A DNA stretch of 64,000 bases from Anaspis maculata (GCA_949128115.1 OX421962.1:62785787-62849786), one strand, 5' to 3'; shown: positions 9,859-24,400, numbered from the stretch's first letter. Made by a program: numbers and translations. The notes: generated from the letters alone by a model not told the origin.

Positions 9859-10949
9859 TATAGTTGGGGAAGTTTTATGTCACCACAACGGATTTTTTTA
9901 TGCATAAGTACATAAATCTAATTGGAGGAAAGGGCCAGGGGGAGCATCCGGGCATGACCTATTCATTGATTAAATTTCCATTCACATCGTTTCTTTAGCC
10001 GAAGAGTATATGTACTTTCTTGCTCATCTACACTCTTATTGGTGAAGTAACGATACCGCTGAATTACTAGTCAATGACGAGTCTTGTTAGCGAAAGTGTT
10101 CCCGTCAATTAAATGACTACGGTTACTCTATGCTACGGTTGAAGTGGCGCGAAAGCTTTCAAACAGTCAAAGACCCCATATGTATGCTTATGGCGCTCCA
10201 CAGAATCTTGAGGCCCTTTGAAGTTTGAAGACGGTCCAGAAGCTGAACATACGCTTTCGCCACTGTTACGTCATGTCCAGTGACTTAAACGGATCCCTAC
10301 ACCTAAATGTAGATATTATCCTACCTATCTAATGTTCGACTCGGTTAGCTTATTGACCCTCAACTAACTAACTTGCCATTCTTTTCCAGCATCGTCCTGG
10401 GAAATTACGCGGTGAATATTCTGCTCCAACAAACTTTTTTGTACATGATTTAAGTGATCTCCAATTTGACATTGTGCATAATCCTCATGGGAGCACCATG
10501 CATGCATGCACATTTCAAATCTAATTTATTCCACACGACCTCCTGATGCTCCGGGATCAAATCCTGACATTCACTTAACATTTCCTCACATTCTAATATC
10601 GCAGATTTACGACTGCACTCTCCATCCACCCTCCCCAATTTCATTTGCTAAATTTCGTGAGCCTACAATAATTACCGCCAGCTATAGGCTCAGTTTGTTG
10701 TTAATGTTATTACTGTTATAAGTATGGGTTTACAGTGATAAGGTACCTGGTTAAAATAATTGAATCACTTGTTTTGGAAAGGGCATGAGTTGCGCTAACC
10801 AATTTTTGAAGCACAAACACAAAAACAGTCCCTGTCCTTTTTTGCAGATTAACTACAGTTATGATTTCTTTTTAAAGGATTCTTCATCAGTCGAGAAACA
10901 TCGAGAGAAACAATAGAATTGCAATTCATATTGAGGGCGCTCTATGAAA
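9859..10949. other. Unannotated intergenic or intronic sequence
   Basis: No repeat ends or coding motifs are recognised. A splice-like CTTTTCCAG at about 10382-10390 precedes a short open stretch, but there is no matching donor, so no exon is called. Confidence 0.5.
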
Positions 10950-11075
10950 ACACGCAACGCAATAAGGCGTAACGTTTCTGATTGGCTCGCAAGTCGCACG
11001 CATCGTTGCGATGGTTTCGCGAATACCTTGCGAGCCAATCAGAAACGTTGCGTTCTGCGTTGCGGCTGCGTTGCA
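10950..11075. repeat. Short hairpin repeat, about 125 bp
   Basis: An imperfect palindrome. The left arm has GTAACGTTTCTGATTGGCTCG and the right arm has the inverse, CGAGCCAATCAGAAACGTTG. The loop is about 20 bp. Confidence 0.75.
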
Positions 11076-11168
11076 ATTGACAGCTGAGCAATAACGTAAT
11101 TATTGCTCTAAACAAACAACAGCTGACAACTATCGAAAGTGTCATTTTTGGAGTGTCATTTACATAGA

Positions 11169-11316
11169 ACTGTAACAGCAACTCTAATGTTAGTGTAGAA
11201 GTTTGGACTGTACATTTCATACTTGAGACCGAGAACACAACGAAATCAGGTTACTGGATGCTGTACAGGTCCAAACTTTTACACTAACGTTAGCGTTGCT
11301 GCGTTGCTGTTACAGC
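11169..11316. repeat. Short hairpin repeat, about 150 bp
   Basis: The left arm runs CTGTAACAGCAAC ... GTTAGTGTAGAAGTTTGGAC; the right arm is its inverse, GTCCAAACTTTTACACTAAC ... GTTGCTGTTACAG. Confidence 0.75.
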
Positions 11317-11329
11317 TTTATACATCTAA

Positions 11330-12076
11330 ACGAGCTATTATAGTGTTAAATATGGGTAGGAAGTAGGGATAACCTTGAATAATGAAGGGAATGTTTTTCC
11401 CGACCTGCAACCCTAGCGCTTTTCAGTACTAATGCTACCTAAAATCAACTGGTATCTCATAGAAGATTTCGCTGGTTATTGCTACGTTCTATATGAGACG
11501 TCATATCTAGTTGTTGCTGTAGCATTCACAGATTAAGAATACGTTAGATAGGTAGGTGGTATTTTGGTGCAGAACATGAATTATTTTCTAAAACTCCATC
11601 AGAAAAATCCAACTGAAGAGAAACGCTTGAAAACGCTGCTTTTTAACTAACAATAATGACGTTTTTCGATTATAGGATTAAAGTTTTACGCACATAATGA
11701 TTAAGATCTCATGCAGGCTTGAAGTAGGTACGTAATTCCATCAGAATTCCGAACCTCAAACTTGATTGTACGCACAGTTTATGTTATAGGTATGCATGGT
11801 ATAATTTTATCCACTTCCTGGGGATTTCGGGGCTATAAACATAGTGAAAATTGAACATAAATCTGGACATAAATATAAAATTCCTTTTGAGGGTCCTCTC
11901 TTATACTGTAATTTAATATCACACCGGATAGAATCACCTGAGTACAGGCTCATCGGACTATACTGTAATAGATTAAACGCAATGATTTTTTCCCATCAAA
12001 AAAGTTACTTCGTTTCCGAATACAGCAAAACCTAGCATCACACGTGATTTGATTGATGAAGATTATGGTGTTGATG
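11330..12076. other. Unannotated sequence upstream of the TSPN exon
   Basis: AT-rich, with no recognised repeat or exon. The missing 5' exon(s) of the TSPN gene could lie here or further upstream, but none could be supported. Confidence 0.4.
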
Positions 12077-12171
12077 TACAGGGTGCAGGCTGCTAAGCGG
12101 CGGAAAACGTTTGACTGCGCTATACTAACTTGCGCTTTCCATCGAGATTCTGTAGCTCCTGACACCCTGTA
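12077..12171. mobile_element. 95-bp TACAGGG MITE
   Basis: It begins TACAGGGTGCAGG and ends CCTGACACCCTGTA, with TA at each edge. It lies about 90 bp upstream of the first TSPN exon. Confidence 0.65.
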
Positions 12172-12260
12172 TGCGTAGGCCATAAACGAGGGAAAATTAT
12201 AGCCCAGTCGTATCATGCGAACAGCTCTTCGTATTTCATGAAATAATTACTTCTTTTCAG

Positions 12261-12474
12261 ATGTGATGAAACCGTAAATCCTTTGGCATTAGAAGAGAGC
12301 AGGTTTTTCCATCCCTCCAAAGACCGCTGGCAAACAGTTCCCAATCGGCCGACAGCGTGGCGTCTGAAACCCAATTCTTACATTTGGGTGCCTTCGATGC
12401 AACTGTTTCCCGACGCCAAGATTCGACCTTTTCCCAGGGAGTTTGCCCTGTTTGTCACGTTGCGTCTACAAAAT
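12261..12474 (+). CDS. TSPN gene, first visible exon
   Basis: Acceptor TTCTTTTCAG ends at 12260; donor GTAAGA starts at 12475. One base plus 71 codons, starting CDETVNPLALEESRFF and ending FVTLRLQN, the first strands of the domain. It enters in phase 2 and leaves in phase 0. Confidence 0.8.
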
Positions 12475-15400
12475 GTAAGATTTCACAAAAATACATTTTT
12501 CGTTTAAACAATAATTACGTTAGATTCCTATATACCAAATCTCACGTTAGCGTTGTCATTATACCGAGTGACCAAATAATAAATTCCTAATCTAGGCAGG
12601 CTGTGCCATGTAAAACGTATACATTTGAACACACGATATACCTATAAAATGATAGTAAACTGCTTTTTGTCAATGTTAGATTTTTAAGAGGGCTCAATTT
12701 AAACTTCGGATTACCATGACAACGGTGCAAAGCAATTTGTTCTTAGCCAAATACAGGGTGATTCAAAAGTGTCGGACCTTCTTGTAGGTGCGTAATATGG
12801 AGGTGTAGTAGAGTGCTGAAAAGTTGTTGAAACAATTCTGTTTTTTAATTTTGAAGTTATGGAAGGACACAAGTTGGTCCTTCGATCTATTTTCGTTGTT
12901 TAGAAAGATTTCAGGAAACTGTTGATGAAAAAAAAAAGTACAAAAAGTCAACTTCTGAATCTGTGTTGAATTTCTGTTTTCTATACAGGGTGAGCCATGA
13001 ACTACAAAAATTTAGTTTTCCCAAAGAACCAGAAGCAAAAGAGTTCTATTGAAATGAATGGTGTTTTATTGTGCCTGAGCGATCGAAGGACCAGCTTTTG
13101 TCCCTCCTCAACTTCAAAACTGAAAGACATAGAATTTTTTCAACAATTCTCCAGCACTCTACTAGACCTTCTATATTACGCACCTTCAAGATGGTCCGAC
13201 ACTTTTGAACCACCTGTATGTATATCGCTCTAGATATTTGGAAATTTGCACAGTCGCATCTTTATTCCATCCGACTTTAAATTGAGGCGTTAGTGAATAA
13301 TAATTATATCATTTGTTCAAGAGTGTCTGTAGCTAGTAACAGGTTGCTCTGAACTGAACTGCTCAACAAATATGCTGTCGCACCGGTCGCAAAATTGGAC
13401 CGACTTTGGACCACAATTACTTAAGAACGACACAAACAATTTCAATTCTGTTTTCACAGTTAGTTAGCTCAATCTTTTCGTTATCTATCTTTGGAAGGTG
13501 AGAATCAGGAGGCTGTATTTAAAATATCTACAGGGTGAAGTGTGAGACAGTGCAAAATTGCAGAAAATTGAATGAACCCCAATTCAATGGCTTGTGCTCA
13601 GTTTTGGAATTTTTTTCGAATCGAAAGTCTGGTTCTGATTTTATGATTTTTATTCTCTTGAACGATACTGGTTTATCCTATACTACACTCAAGATTATTT
13701 TACTCTGATGATGGGGAGGTCGCAACTTACGCATTTTGTTTCTCTAACGGTTCTCAGCAACTTGACTTGCAGACCATTTCGAATATCTTGTTCAAGGCCT
13801 CAAAAAGGGGCATTTAAAAAGACCGACACAAATTTTTTATTGAAAATTTAATTTTATCAAGATTTCTCCGTAATTTTGTGGACAAAAATTATAACAAAAA
13901 GAGGATAGGTGTAAGATTCATGCCCAGAAGAGTGCTTGCTCTCAGTCAAGCAAGAGGGAGGAAAGGGTCCTAGAAAATATTGAACAGTCAAAAATTTAAT
14001 TTAGTTTTATTGTTAGGGATTCAAAATTAATTTGTGATCTGGAAAAGTTCATTCGGTTTCGTTCGAAAAATAAAAAACTGTTGAAACCTTCTCCATGTCA
14101 TTTTTTCAGGACAGTGAGCCATGATATAAAATAACTTTCCCAAACGAGATCAGTGTGAAGGTCAAATTGGCATACGAGACCATTGATAAGTTGTTGAATA
14201 GCGTTTAGACCAGACCAAAAGCTCTCTTTTCTGGTGGCTGACAGACAGATAAAGTGCAGCTAATACACTCATATGGTCATCTCTAAATGAAAATAACCAG
14301 TTACCACCAACACATAAATATTCCAGTGAATCAAATCGTTTATGACCTCCTGGCTCCTTTCCACAAGGTGACCTTCAGGGAGACTATTATTACAAAAACT
14401 GAAATTTAACACTAGTATCAAGTTCAGGAGGCCAAAGTTACGAAGAAAACTTGGTTCAAATGTGAAAATCTGATCAAATTCAATTTTTTAGAAAAAAAAC
14501 CTGTGTCGACCAATTGAAATGGGCTCCCTTTTGGGGCCTTGATCCAGATATTCGAGATGGTCTTGAGGTCCAGTTGCTGAAAACCGTTCAAGAAACAATA
14601 TTCGTAAATTGCAACTCCCCATCATCAGAGTAACATAATCTTGCGTGTGCGATACGATAAATCAGCATCGTTCAAGATCAAAAATCATAAAATAATCAGA
14701 ACCCGAGTCAGAACCAGACTTCCGATTCCAAAAATTCCAAAACTGACCACAAACGGCAACATCACCATCACGCCTCATAGTCCTCAATAGAAATTATTTT
14801 GGAAAGGGGAGTCCGTTGAATTTGCTGCAATTTTGCACTGTTTTACATTATTTTGACGCTGAATATTGTGGATATTTCGAATGCAGCCCTCTGATCTTCA
14901 CCTCCAGAAAATGGGTGACGGAAAGCACCGTAAAGCTAAGTAACGGTGAACACAGAATTGGAATTATGTGTATCATTCAAAAGTTATTGTGGTACAAAGT
15001 CGGACCAATTTTTCCCCCGCGACAACATAGGTATTAATTGTTGAGGAGTTTATTTGAAAACTTAGGGACTGTCCACTTTCCGAATCTGGTCTGGGTTATG
15101 GATGAGCTAAATGATCAAACCTAGAATTATTAATAATAAATAAATAAAATAAATAAATAAATTTTATTGCTTATAAACGGTTCGTTTTTAGCAAGGGTTC
15201 GGTACATAAATATAAGATAAACTTAAGATCTGCTACCACACAAGCAACCCACCCAAAAACAAAAGTAACAGAAGACCAAACTTGAGTAAAATCAAGCAAT
15301 CTCTTCAAGATCCAAGCTCTTTCGATTTCAGGCGCCAGGCGCCTGAACTGAAAAAATATCACTTGCAATTCAACATTTATTAATGATAATATTTCTACCA

Positions 15401-18400
15401 AATAGCACCAATCCTCGATAACTTTTGTCGGCCGGATGCTTCTGGCCTTTGGAAATTGGATAAAAGGTCGTCTTGAGAAAAGCAATCTAAACTGCTCAAC
15501 ATTTGAAATGTCGGTATCGACAATTTTGCCCTTTTTCAAAATGGTGTAACTTTGGATTGTCTCAACCGATTCCGATTTTGTTTTCACGGTTCCTTAGATA
15601 CATCTTCCAGCAGTTGAGTCTACTCCGTTGGCGAGAATTTTCAATTCTTTCCAATCACATTCATTACAGGGTGGAATGTAAAGCATTGCAAAATTGTGCT
15701 CAGTTCAATAGATCCCCGTTTTTCTGAACAATTTTTTTTACAAAATCTAACGATATAATAGTGAAGCCTGATGTCTTGTTTCAAAACGGTTTTGGAATTT
15801 TCTCAGATCAGGAGTTCAACAATGATAATTTTTTTTTCGTAAAAGTTGCATTTTAGACATCTTGAAAAAATAAGAAATTGAGGTTATATTTTTGAAACGT
15901 ATTCAAACTGAAATTTTAGAATGTGTTTCTGTACCAACAAAACATCTACATGTTCAATTTGAGGTCCGTACGTCAAAAATTCTGATATTGATACGATGGA
16001 ATAAGTGCGTCCTCTGATGGCGAATTTCAACCAAAATCACATACGTTTATAAGACGCTTATACCATGACCGCATACTAAATTTCAGCTTAATTTGATGTA
16101 CCGTTCGAGAGTTATTATGGAGGATTACACAAAGTTAGACACACGGACAAGCACCAACTTTGAACTGAAAATGGTCTAAATGAATCGATTGGATGGACCT
16201 TAAAAAGGTATTCTTCGAAATTCGTGAACAGAGTTTTTGCGCGTTCACAATATTTTCCTTTTTATTCGAGAACGCGAACCGGGAAAGTAAAACGCAGGTT
16301 TCTTAAGGCACAGCAGTTTTTAACAGTTCAAGCAATAAGCATGCAAAATTACAGGTTCTTATCATCAAGAATGCGACTTTTTTGCCAATCGAAATGAAAA
16401 AAATGCAACTTTTACAGAACAAAATCATGTCATCATTGTTGGAGTTCTGATCTGGGGAATCGGAAACCGTTTTGAGATGGGACATCAGGCTTCATAATTA
16501 TATCGTTAGAATTCGAGAAAAAAATTGTTCACAAAAATGGGGATCTATTGAACTAAGCACAATTTTGCAATGATTTACATTCCACCCTGTAACGAATGTA
16601 ATTGAAATAAGTCAAAAAATCTCGCCAACCGAGTAAATTGCTGGAAGATGTATCTTGACAACTGTGGAAACAAAATCGAAATCGGTTGAGACAATCCAAA
16701 GCTATACTGTTTTGAATAAGGGCAAAAAAATTTGATACCGACAGTTCAAATGTTTAGCAGTTTATTTGAAAACGCTTTCTTTTACGAAGATCCATATCTT
16801 GGCTCTTGGTAGATCGTAGTTCGTAACGCAGACAACCGAAAGAATATTTGAAATTACACTTGAGCAGGATCATTCCATGTTTATATCTCCATTTTCATGA
16901 TGGAATTTTTAATACATTATTCAGAAATGTCAAACAATACTCGCAGATACCTATTTCTGCAGTTACATCCAGAAAATAAACTTAATGGGCAGGCGTACAT
17001 AACACATAAATATATTATTCACCAATGCTAAAATATCTCCAGATCTCCCAGGGTGATGTTCAGATGTTATTTTTTATCGCAGGAAGACGATCAATAGTGT
17101 TGTATGTTAAGCACGTGACGGAATTTTGGAATTCCTCGACTTTGTATTCTGTTTTTCTTCGAATGGGTTTGAATAATGTCCTAGCTTCCTGATTTCTGAT
17201 ACCTCTACATCATGGATATTTATTGAAGTTTACTTTGGCGGAACATGCGACACAAGGGCAAGTTCTTTTAGGTAAACTGTCTTGGATTTCTCGCTAGCTG
17301 CACTAAATAAGGAAAATATCCAAGAACAACTGACGAAATCTGTTTCTCTCGAACATCAAGCAGCATCTACGCATCCAACATCGCAAGGACGTATATGACA
17401 ATAACAGAGTTTTTTCATTATTATTTTTCAATTAATTTTTAAGGACAAGTTCTTGGAACAAAATAAATAAACACTCCCAAGTCTGGCTGAGTGATTTCAA
17501 TTCTGCGAAATTAATTTCAGCCCTCTCCGAAGCCAACGTAAACATTATCAAAACGTCGGCAACTTTATTATTGATTGAATCCTCGACAGATTCCTGCAAA
17601 TATTTCCTTCGTCAATACAAGAAGCAAATATGGTTTCCGCACATAAGACCCTCATTCTCGGCGTTTATTATTGCATGTAGACATACATCACTTATTGAAA
17701 TTTTGAGGCCTATATACCTACCAAGGTGCGTGATCTTTAGATATGCTCTCCCTACCACCCTTTTGTGTAAGTCACCGTGTTGACCTTTTCAACGATGAAA
17801 TTGGCTTATCTATCTAAACATCATGTATTAAAGTATGTTCACCTGTACCGTGATTCTAGTCGGCTGTGAGATTTTGTTTTCAAGTTTCCAAATCTGAAAT
17901 ATAGAAAATCCCCAAAACTTTGCGGTTGGCTGCTCTGGCTTTCATTTAGCGTTCGTCGTTCGGATCACTTTTGGAACGCATTTTTTACGCATATCCTCTC
18001 TGCAGATAGACGGATTATTTTTGCGGGACGTGATGTCCGACGCTTTTTTCCATTTTATTGGAAAATGCAGTAATTTTTCGAACTGTTATTAATTTTAGCC
18101 AATGAACAAATGAATCAAAGCAGCTTTGACATTTGACTGAATTTCTAATTTAGGCAGGCCGTGGCCTGGTCGAAATTAGGGGTGCGAAGCTGCATTCGGC
18201 TAGGCTAGAGCACCGCCTGCCTAAATTAGAAAAATCTGAAAAAATCTTTGTGTATGTCTATCTGTCCGTCCGTCCGTCCTTCTGTCTGTCTGTATGTCTG
18301 TGTGTCTGTCTGTCTGTCTGTGTGTGTGTACAGATGTACAAATGTTTGCAGTTGAACTTTTCCTTGAGCAAATAGAGCCCTGCAACTTTTTTCAATGGAG

Positions 18401-21400
18401 AGCTTATCCTCATAAGGGTGAACACTGGGTATTTGTTTTCACTTGTGGCCCCATATTGCATTTTTGTAATAACTGACTAATTTTGATGAAACCGGAACAT
18501 ACTTGTGTCTTGTTCAGATATGCTACCAAGCGTGAAGGTTTTGCGATCCGACGCCGTCTTGAAGCGGTATATTCAACTTTGTTATATTAGTTCATCAATT
18601 CTAATAAGTTTATCGAAATATAATTGCTATTATTTCGAACACACTCGCACTTACTTAAAATCGTGGAATCAAGCTTGGTTTTGCAATTCATCACCATCTT
18701 GGGTCTCCATACTGAACTTTAGTAGTCGTAGTACACCGATTCTGACGCGACCTTCTACCGTCATAATATTACACTGCTTGATTTTGCTTCAAACCAACAC
18801 CAATTTCCAAATGTCAAACGTCATAAAAATGGCGCATATGACGAGTTCATTGGTCACTACACTTCTTTAGTCTTTTGTTCTCTAAAACTCTCAATAGATT
18901 CCTCGCTAGAGCATTCGGGTTGCCGTCCAGGCGACTGATGTAAGATCGGCTGTAATTCTTATTATTTCTTTATTAACTTCTTAAATATCCAGATATTTTT
19001 TTTATACTGGTGTTAATCTTCATTCGTTGTGTAGCGGGGTGTATTTAAATTAGATCTTGTAGTTTTTGACTGGACTCTGTATAATATCTTGACACCTCGA
19101 TGTTCGAGTTACATGTAGACCCCCCTAACTGGAACCTGTAATAAAGCTCAGATAGATTTTAGCGACACCTTGAATGAAATCATTTGGTTTTCCAAGGATA
19201 ACTTAGATCTTCTTTTCATCAGACAATCCATCTGCCTTAGTCTGAGGTCGAGCTGTTTATTTTATTGTTCAGACATGTTTTCGCCAGGTTTGCCGTCTGT
19301 CCAGGTGTGAGCCCAGGCATTTTGCACTGTCTGTCTGTGCTTTAGGTCATTATCAAAAACCTACAAAGTTTCGTTTTTATTGTGGAGAGACAACTGAAAA
19401 CTTACCATTATTAAATCAATTCCACTACTTATGGATCCTTTGCACAAATTCTTTACGTTTGTTGTTATGCGCCACCTCAGCGTCATCTCTGCATCTCATT
19501 TAGACTACTCGGCAACTTTCGCAGCGTAAGTCACTACAGTGACTTCACCCGTCAACGGAAGATCAGCATCAGCCGTGTATAGTGGGGACTTTGTGTGCAC
19601 ACGTCCGTGCGACGTAACGTAACTTTCAACGTGAAAATAGACGAGTTTGTTATTTGGAATTCCTTAGTGACAGGGGAATTTTTACGTTCTACGTTGCGTT
19701 ACGTCGTACGTTACGTGAAATCGCAAACTCCCTAATGTATACAGAACCGGCCCCAAAATGCTGCCCTGTGAAACCCCCTACTTCACTGAGTACATCAGGT
19801 CTGTGAGGTCCTGCTGGATCTTGGAAAGGTTTTTCAGGCAGAAACGATCCCACAAATGTAAATAACTGATGTGGAAGTTGTTTTTTGGCCCAGAGTAGAC
19901 CGTCGTTCCACACCCTGTCCTGTCCGATATTCGGAGATTTCCTTAAGGTTGGGCTTACGCATCGCAGTTCTGAGCTCTTTTATTTTGACTTATTCTTCTA
20001 AGTGTGCGGCAAACCTCTTTGCTTTTTCCGTGTCGCTCCGTTTCCAGGTCCTAGAAATGTACTGGCTTTGCGAATATTCAGGCTAACTTGCCAGTTGTGT
20101 AGTTATTTGCCTTATTTGCGCGTCGCGTTCTCCAGCGATATTCGTAACGATATGTTGCTACCGGTATTGTGTACTAGAGCTGACGGCGAGGCTGACGGCG
20201 AGGCTGACGGCGAGGCTGACAGTCTCAGGAAGTAGCTAATACGGGGTGTTTATAAGAAACTGTGATCGCGGCAGGCATGGGTCAGGCCGAAAAACGCAGT
20301 AACAGGCGCAATTGTAGTGATCGAAAGCGGATTCCAAAGGCGATGCGATCACAAACATTTATAAACACCTGGTATAATACTCAATAACGAGCCCAGACTC
20401 AAAGCATCAAAGCAAGATTCTCGAGTACTTCTTGCAAAGAAATCTTATTGAAATTGTAAGATGTCGAAAGAGAGAATCATGCAAAGAATAAATTTAAGCA
20501 TTAGCGATGGACCAGGGTGTAGATAAGTTATGACCAAATCAGTAACGACATACAGGGTAAGTCAAAAGTGTCGGACCACCTTGAAGGTGCATAATATGGA
20601 GGCGTAGTAGAGTGCTAAAAAATTGTTGAAAAAATTCTATGTCTTCTAATTTTGAAGTTACGGAGTGGCAAAAGTTGGTCCTTCGATCGCTTCTATTTTC
20701 GTAGTTTCAAGAGGTTTTAGTAAAAATAATAAGTACAAAAAATCAATCCCTGAATCAGTATTGAATTTCTGTTTTACATCCAGGGTGAGTCATAAAGTGC
20801 TGTTCATAGGTTATGGGACCACTGTGATTGTTTGCAGGTACTTTTAGGAAGAACTAATTTTCAGGATTCATGACTCACCCTGTATACAAAACAGAAACGC
20901 ATCACAGATTCAGAAGTTGACTTTTTTTACTCATTATTTTTCCATTAACAGTTCGAGTTCACTAAAATCTTTTGAAACAACAAAAATAGAAGCGATCGAA
21001 GGATCAACTTTTGTCCCTAGACATTGAATTTTTTCAACAACTTTACAGCACTCTACTACACTACGCACCTTCAAGATGGTCCGACACTTTTGAATCACTC
21101 TGTACCTATGTACCGGGTGGGCCATAAAAAACCGCGCTCTGAATTTTTCCTTCTAACATTTTTATTCCTCCACCGATTTTATCGAACTTTTCAGCATTTA
21201 ATAGCCAATTGAATAGACTATCATTTCTGTAATTCACAATGGCCGACATACCAAAATTCAAGATGGCAGAAACAATTGAAAATAGGCCTTCTTTTGTTCT
21301 CGTTGCTTTTTATTGAAAGTTATCGAAAAGTCAAAACCAATAATGTATTATGAAGGATTAGACCTTCCTTGTCAATTTAAGACCACAACCAATAAAATAA

Positions 21401-24400
21401 GGTTATCTGCTAAGGAGCTATCGCGAGTTGAAGCAAAGTCTACTTTCCGTTTTTTTCATTTCCGCATAATTGATCCAAATTTGAGTATTCTGCCCGCCAA
21501 TCCGCCATATGCTCATTTCTCAACCAATTTTCTCAAATTTGGTATCAATGGCTAGCCACTTGAACAGGCTACCTTTTTCATATAACAAAATGACAGACCT
21601 GTCAAAATCCAAGAATTGCGGGAGCAATTGAAAATAGAATTTCTTTTGTCGTCATTGCCTTTCAATAAAAATGAGCGGGAAGTCAAAACCAATAATTATT
21701 ATGAAGGAATAGACCTTCCTCAATAATTCAAGACAGCAACCAATCAAATCGGTTCATCTGATGAGGAGCTACGGCCAGTTAAAGCGAAGCCTACTTTCAG
21801 TTTTTCTATTCCAACAAGGACGAATAAAACCCATTTTCAATAGTTTCCGCCATCTTGAATTTTGTCATGTTGGCCATTTTCTCATTTGAAAATGGCAGCT
21901 TGTCCAATTGGCTAGCCATTGATACCAAATTTGAAAAAATCGGTTGGAAAATAAGGCTATGGCGGACAGGATTCCTAAATTTGAGTCATTTATGCGGGAA
22001 TAAAGGAACCGGTAGGTAGGCTTCGCTTCAACTGGCCGTAGCTCCTTAGCAGATGACCCGATTTGATTGGTTGTGGTCTTGGATTGTCAAGGAAGGTCTA
22101 TTCCTTCATAATAATTATTGGTTTTGACTTTCTGCTGATTTCTATTAAAAAGCAATAAGGACAAAAGAAATTCTATTTTCAATTGCTTCCGCCATATTGG
22201 ATTTTGACATGTACGTCATTTTCTCATATGAAAAAGATAGCCTGTCCAATTGGCTAGCCATTGATACCAAATTTGAGAAAATCGGTTGAGAAATGAGCCA
22301 ATGGCGGATTGGCGGGCAGGATACCTAAATATGAATCAATTATGCGGAAATGAAAAAAACGGAAAGTAGGCTTCGCTTCAACTCGCAATAGCTCTTTAGC
22401 CGATGACCCGATTTCACTGGTTGTGGTCTTGAATCAACAAGAAAGGTCTATGCCTTCATAATACATTATTGGTTTTGACTTTCTGGTGACTTTCAATAAA
22501 AAGCAACGAAAACAAAAGAAGGCCTATTTTCAATTGTTTCTGCCATCTTGAATTTTAATATGTCGGCCATTTTAAAATACGAAAATTATAGCCTATTTAA
22601 TTGGCTAGCCAATGGTGAAAAGTTCGATCAAATCGGTGACGAAATAAAGATTTTAGAATAAAAAATTCCGAGCACGGTTTTTTATGGCCCACCCGGTAAA
22701 TAGCAATAATCAAGACTCGTAATAATTTCAACTTTGTTGTTGAAGCTGAATGTTGAGGAGTATAAATATCCACTTGCTGAAAATGAAGGCCTGTTTGAAA
22801 TAATTCACTGCAATGCTTGAACTCAGACACTAAAAAAGAGAGAGATCTTTTGCGGTACCTGGATATTGTTTGTATTACCTGCAGGCAAGTGGTGCGAAAA
22901 TATTCTAATATTAAATTTCCAGTCTGGTACCGTCGAGTGGAAATCTGGGAGATTGTAAAAAATGCTTGTGTAAATAATGAAACCTTTATACCTACCTACC
23001 TACTTCGTAGTTTGGACTTCGGTTAATTGAAAATGTCGAATTCTAGAAATTCGGGTGGGAATTGCAAATAGCTGTTGAAAGTTACTCAAGTGTAAAATTC
23101 GATGTTTACTTTTTGGGTTTCAATTTAGGATCATTAATAACTGCCTAATTGGATTAGGACTTTTCCTTCGACCCTCGTGGATATCTTGGAAAGATACACC
23201 CACCCATAAAAGGATAATTTAACTTATTATATTCATTGTAACTAAGGGCGTAGGAGGAACACGCCATTTTTAAAGAATTGCAGCTGAGTTTAATATTATT
23301 CGGCACAGTCATTCCGATCATTCTAAGTCAAGTACAAGTAAAATTACAAAAATACGACTCATTTTTCCATAAAATTCTGTACCTAAATACATAGGTAGGC
23401 CTGCTTATGAATGTTGGGAATTTTTTAATGAAAATTGTTGTATCTACTTATGTAAGGGTACTTACATACTTGTACCTGATGTAAGAACAGTGGATTTTCG
23501 CGTACATGAAAAGAGAAAATCAACAGATGATTTGTTACCACTATAACTTCCCTGAAGTTTGTAACTTAACAGGAGCCCTATGGACAGGGAGCTGGTGCCT
23601 CAAAACTTACGTCATAAGGTACATGATTTTAACCTTGTAGGTCTAATGTGCGTTGATAAGGTTGTTGAAAATTTCTTTGTCTTACATGTCAGACCGGGGG
23701 CTTTAGGCTGGTATAGGCTTGTCAATTTTCGAAAAATGTCAAAAATTTACGTCATAAGGTACATGAATGAAACCAACGGGCTTTTGTGTGAGAACATCCC
23801 CTTACTCAAAAATCGGGTCATAAGACAAAATTTTTGAGGGCTGTCGGTCCATAAGACAAGTTTGAAATTTTCAAAAAGGGCCAAAATTTACTTCCTTCTG
23901 GAGACTTCTCCTTTGACATAATTTTAGGAATAAAAAACGATTCTTACACGATTTTTCACGTAGGCTTTGAATCTGTTGACAAAATTTTTTTAAGGTAAGT
24001 ACATCGTTTACAGGGTGCAACATCGAAAACTTTTTCTCAAATTGTACACCCTGTATTTTAACATGGAAATCGATTCCGTCTTTCATTGTGATTACGAATA
24101 TATATCACACTTAGTGGGTAAGTCAACAAAACGCCTGTGAAAAAATCGATGAATTTTGGTCCTTTTTTGAAAATTTCGAACTTGTCTTATGGACCGAAAG
24201 CCCCAAAAAAATTTGTCTCACGACCAGATTTTCGACTAAGGGGATGTTCCCACACAAAATCCAGTTGGTTTCATTCATGTACCCTATGACGTAAATTTTT
24301 GGGCAATTTTTCGAAAATTGACAGCTCATACCAGTCTAGAGCCCCCGGTCTGACATTATGTAAGACAAAGCAATTTTTAACAACCTTATCAACGCACATT

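Noticed and set aside
10382..10450. Possible upstream TSPN exon after a CTTTTCCAG acceptor
   Set aside because: No suitable donor giving the required two-base phase, and no signal-peptide-like sequence.
15171..15587. 138-codon minus frame
   Set aside because: Half of it lies in the arm of palindrome E; no protein family recognised.
18258..18461. Open frame with a TDRQTHRH-type repeat
   Set aside because: Direct product of the CTGT/CCGT microsatellite.
18505..18870. 121-codon open frame on the plus strand
   Set aside because: No recognisable motif, next to simple repeats.
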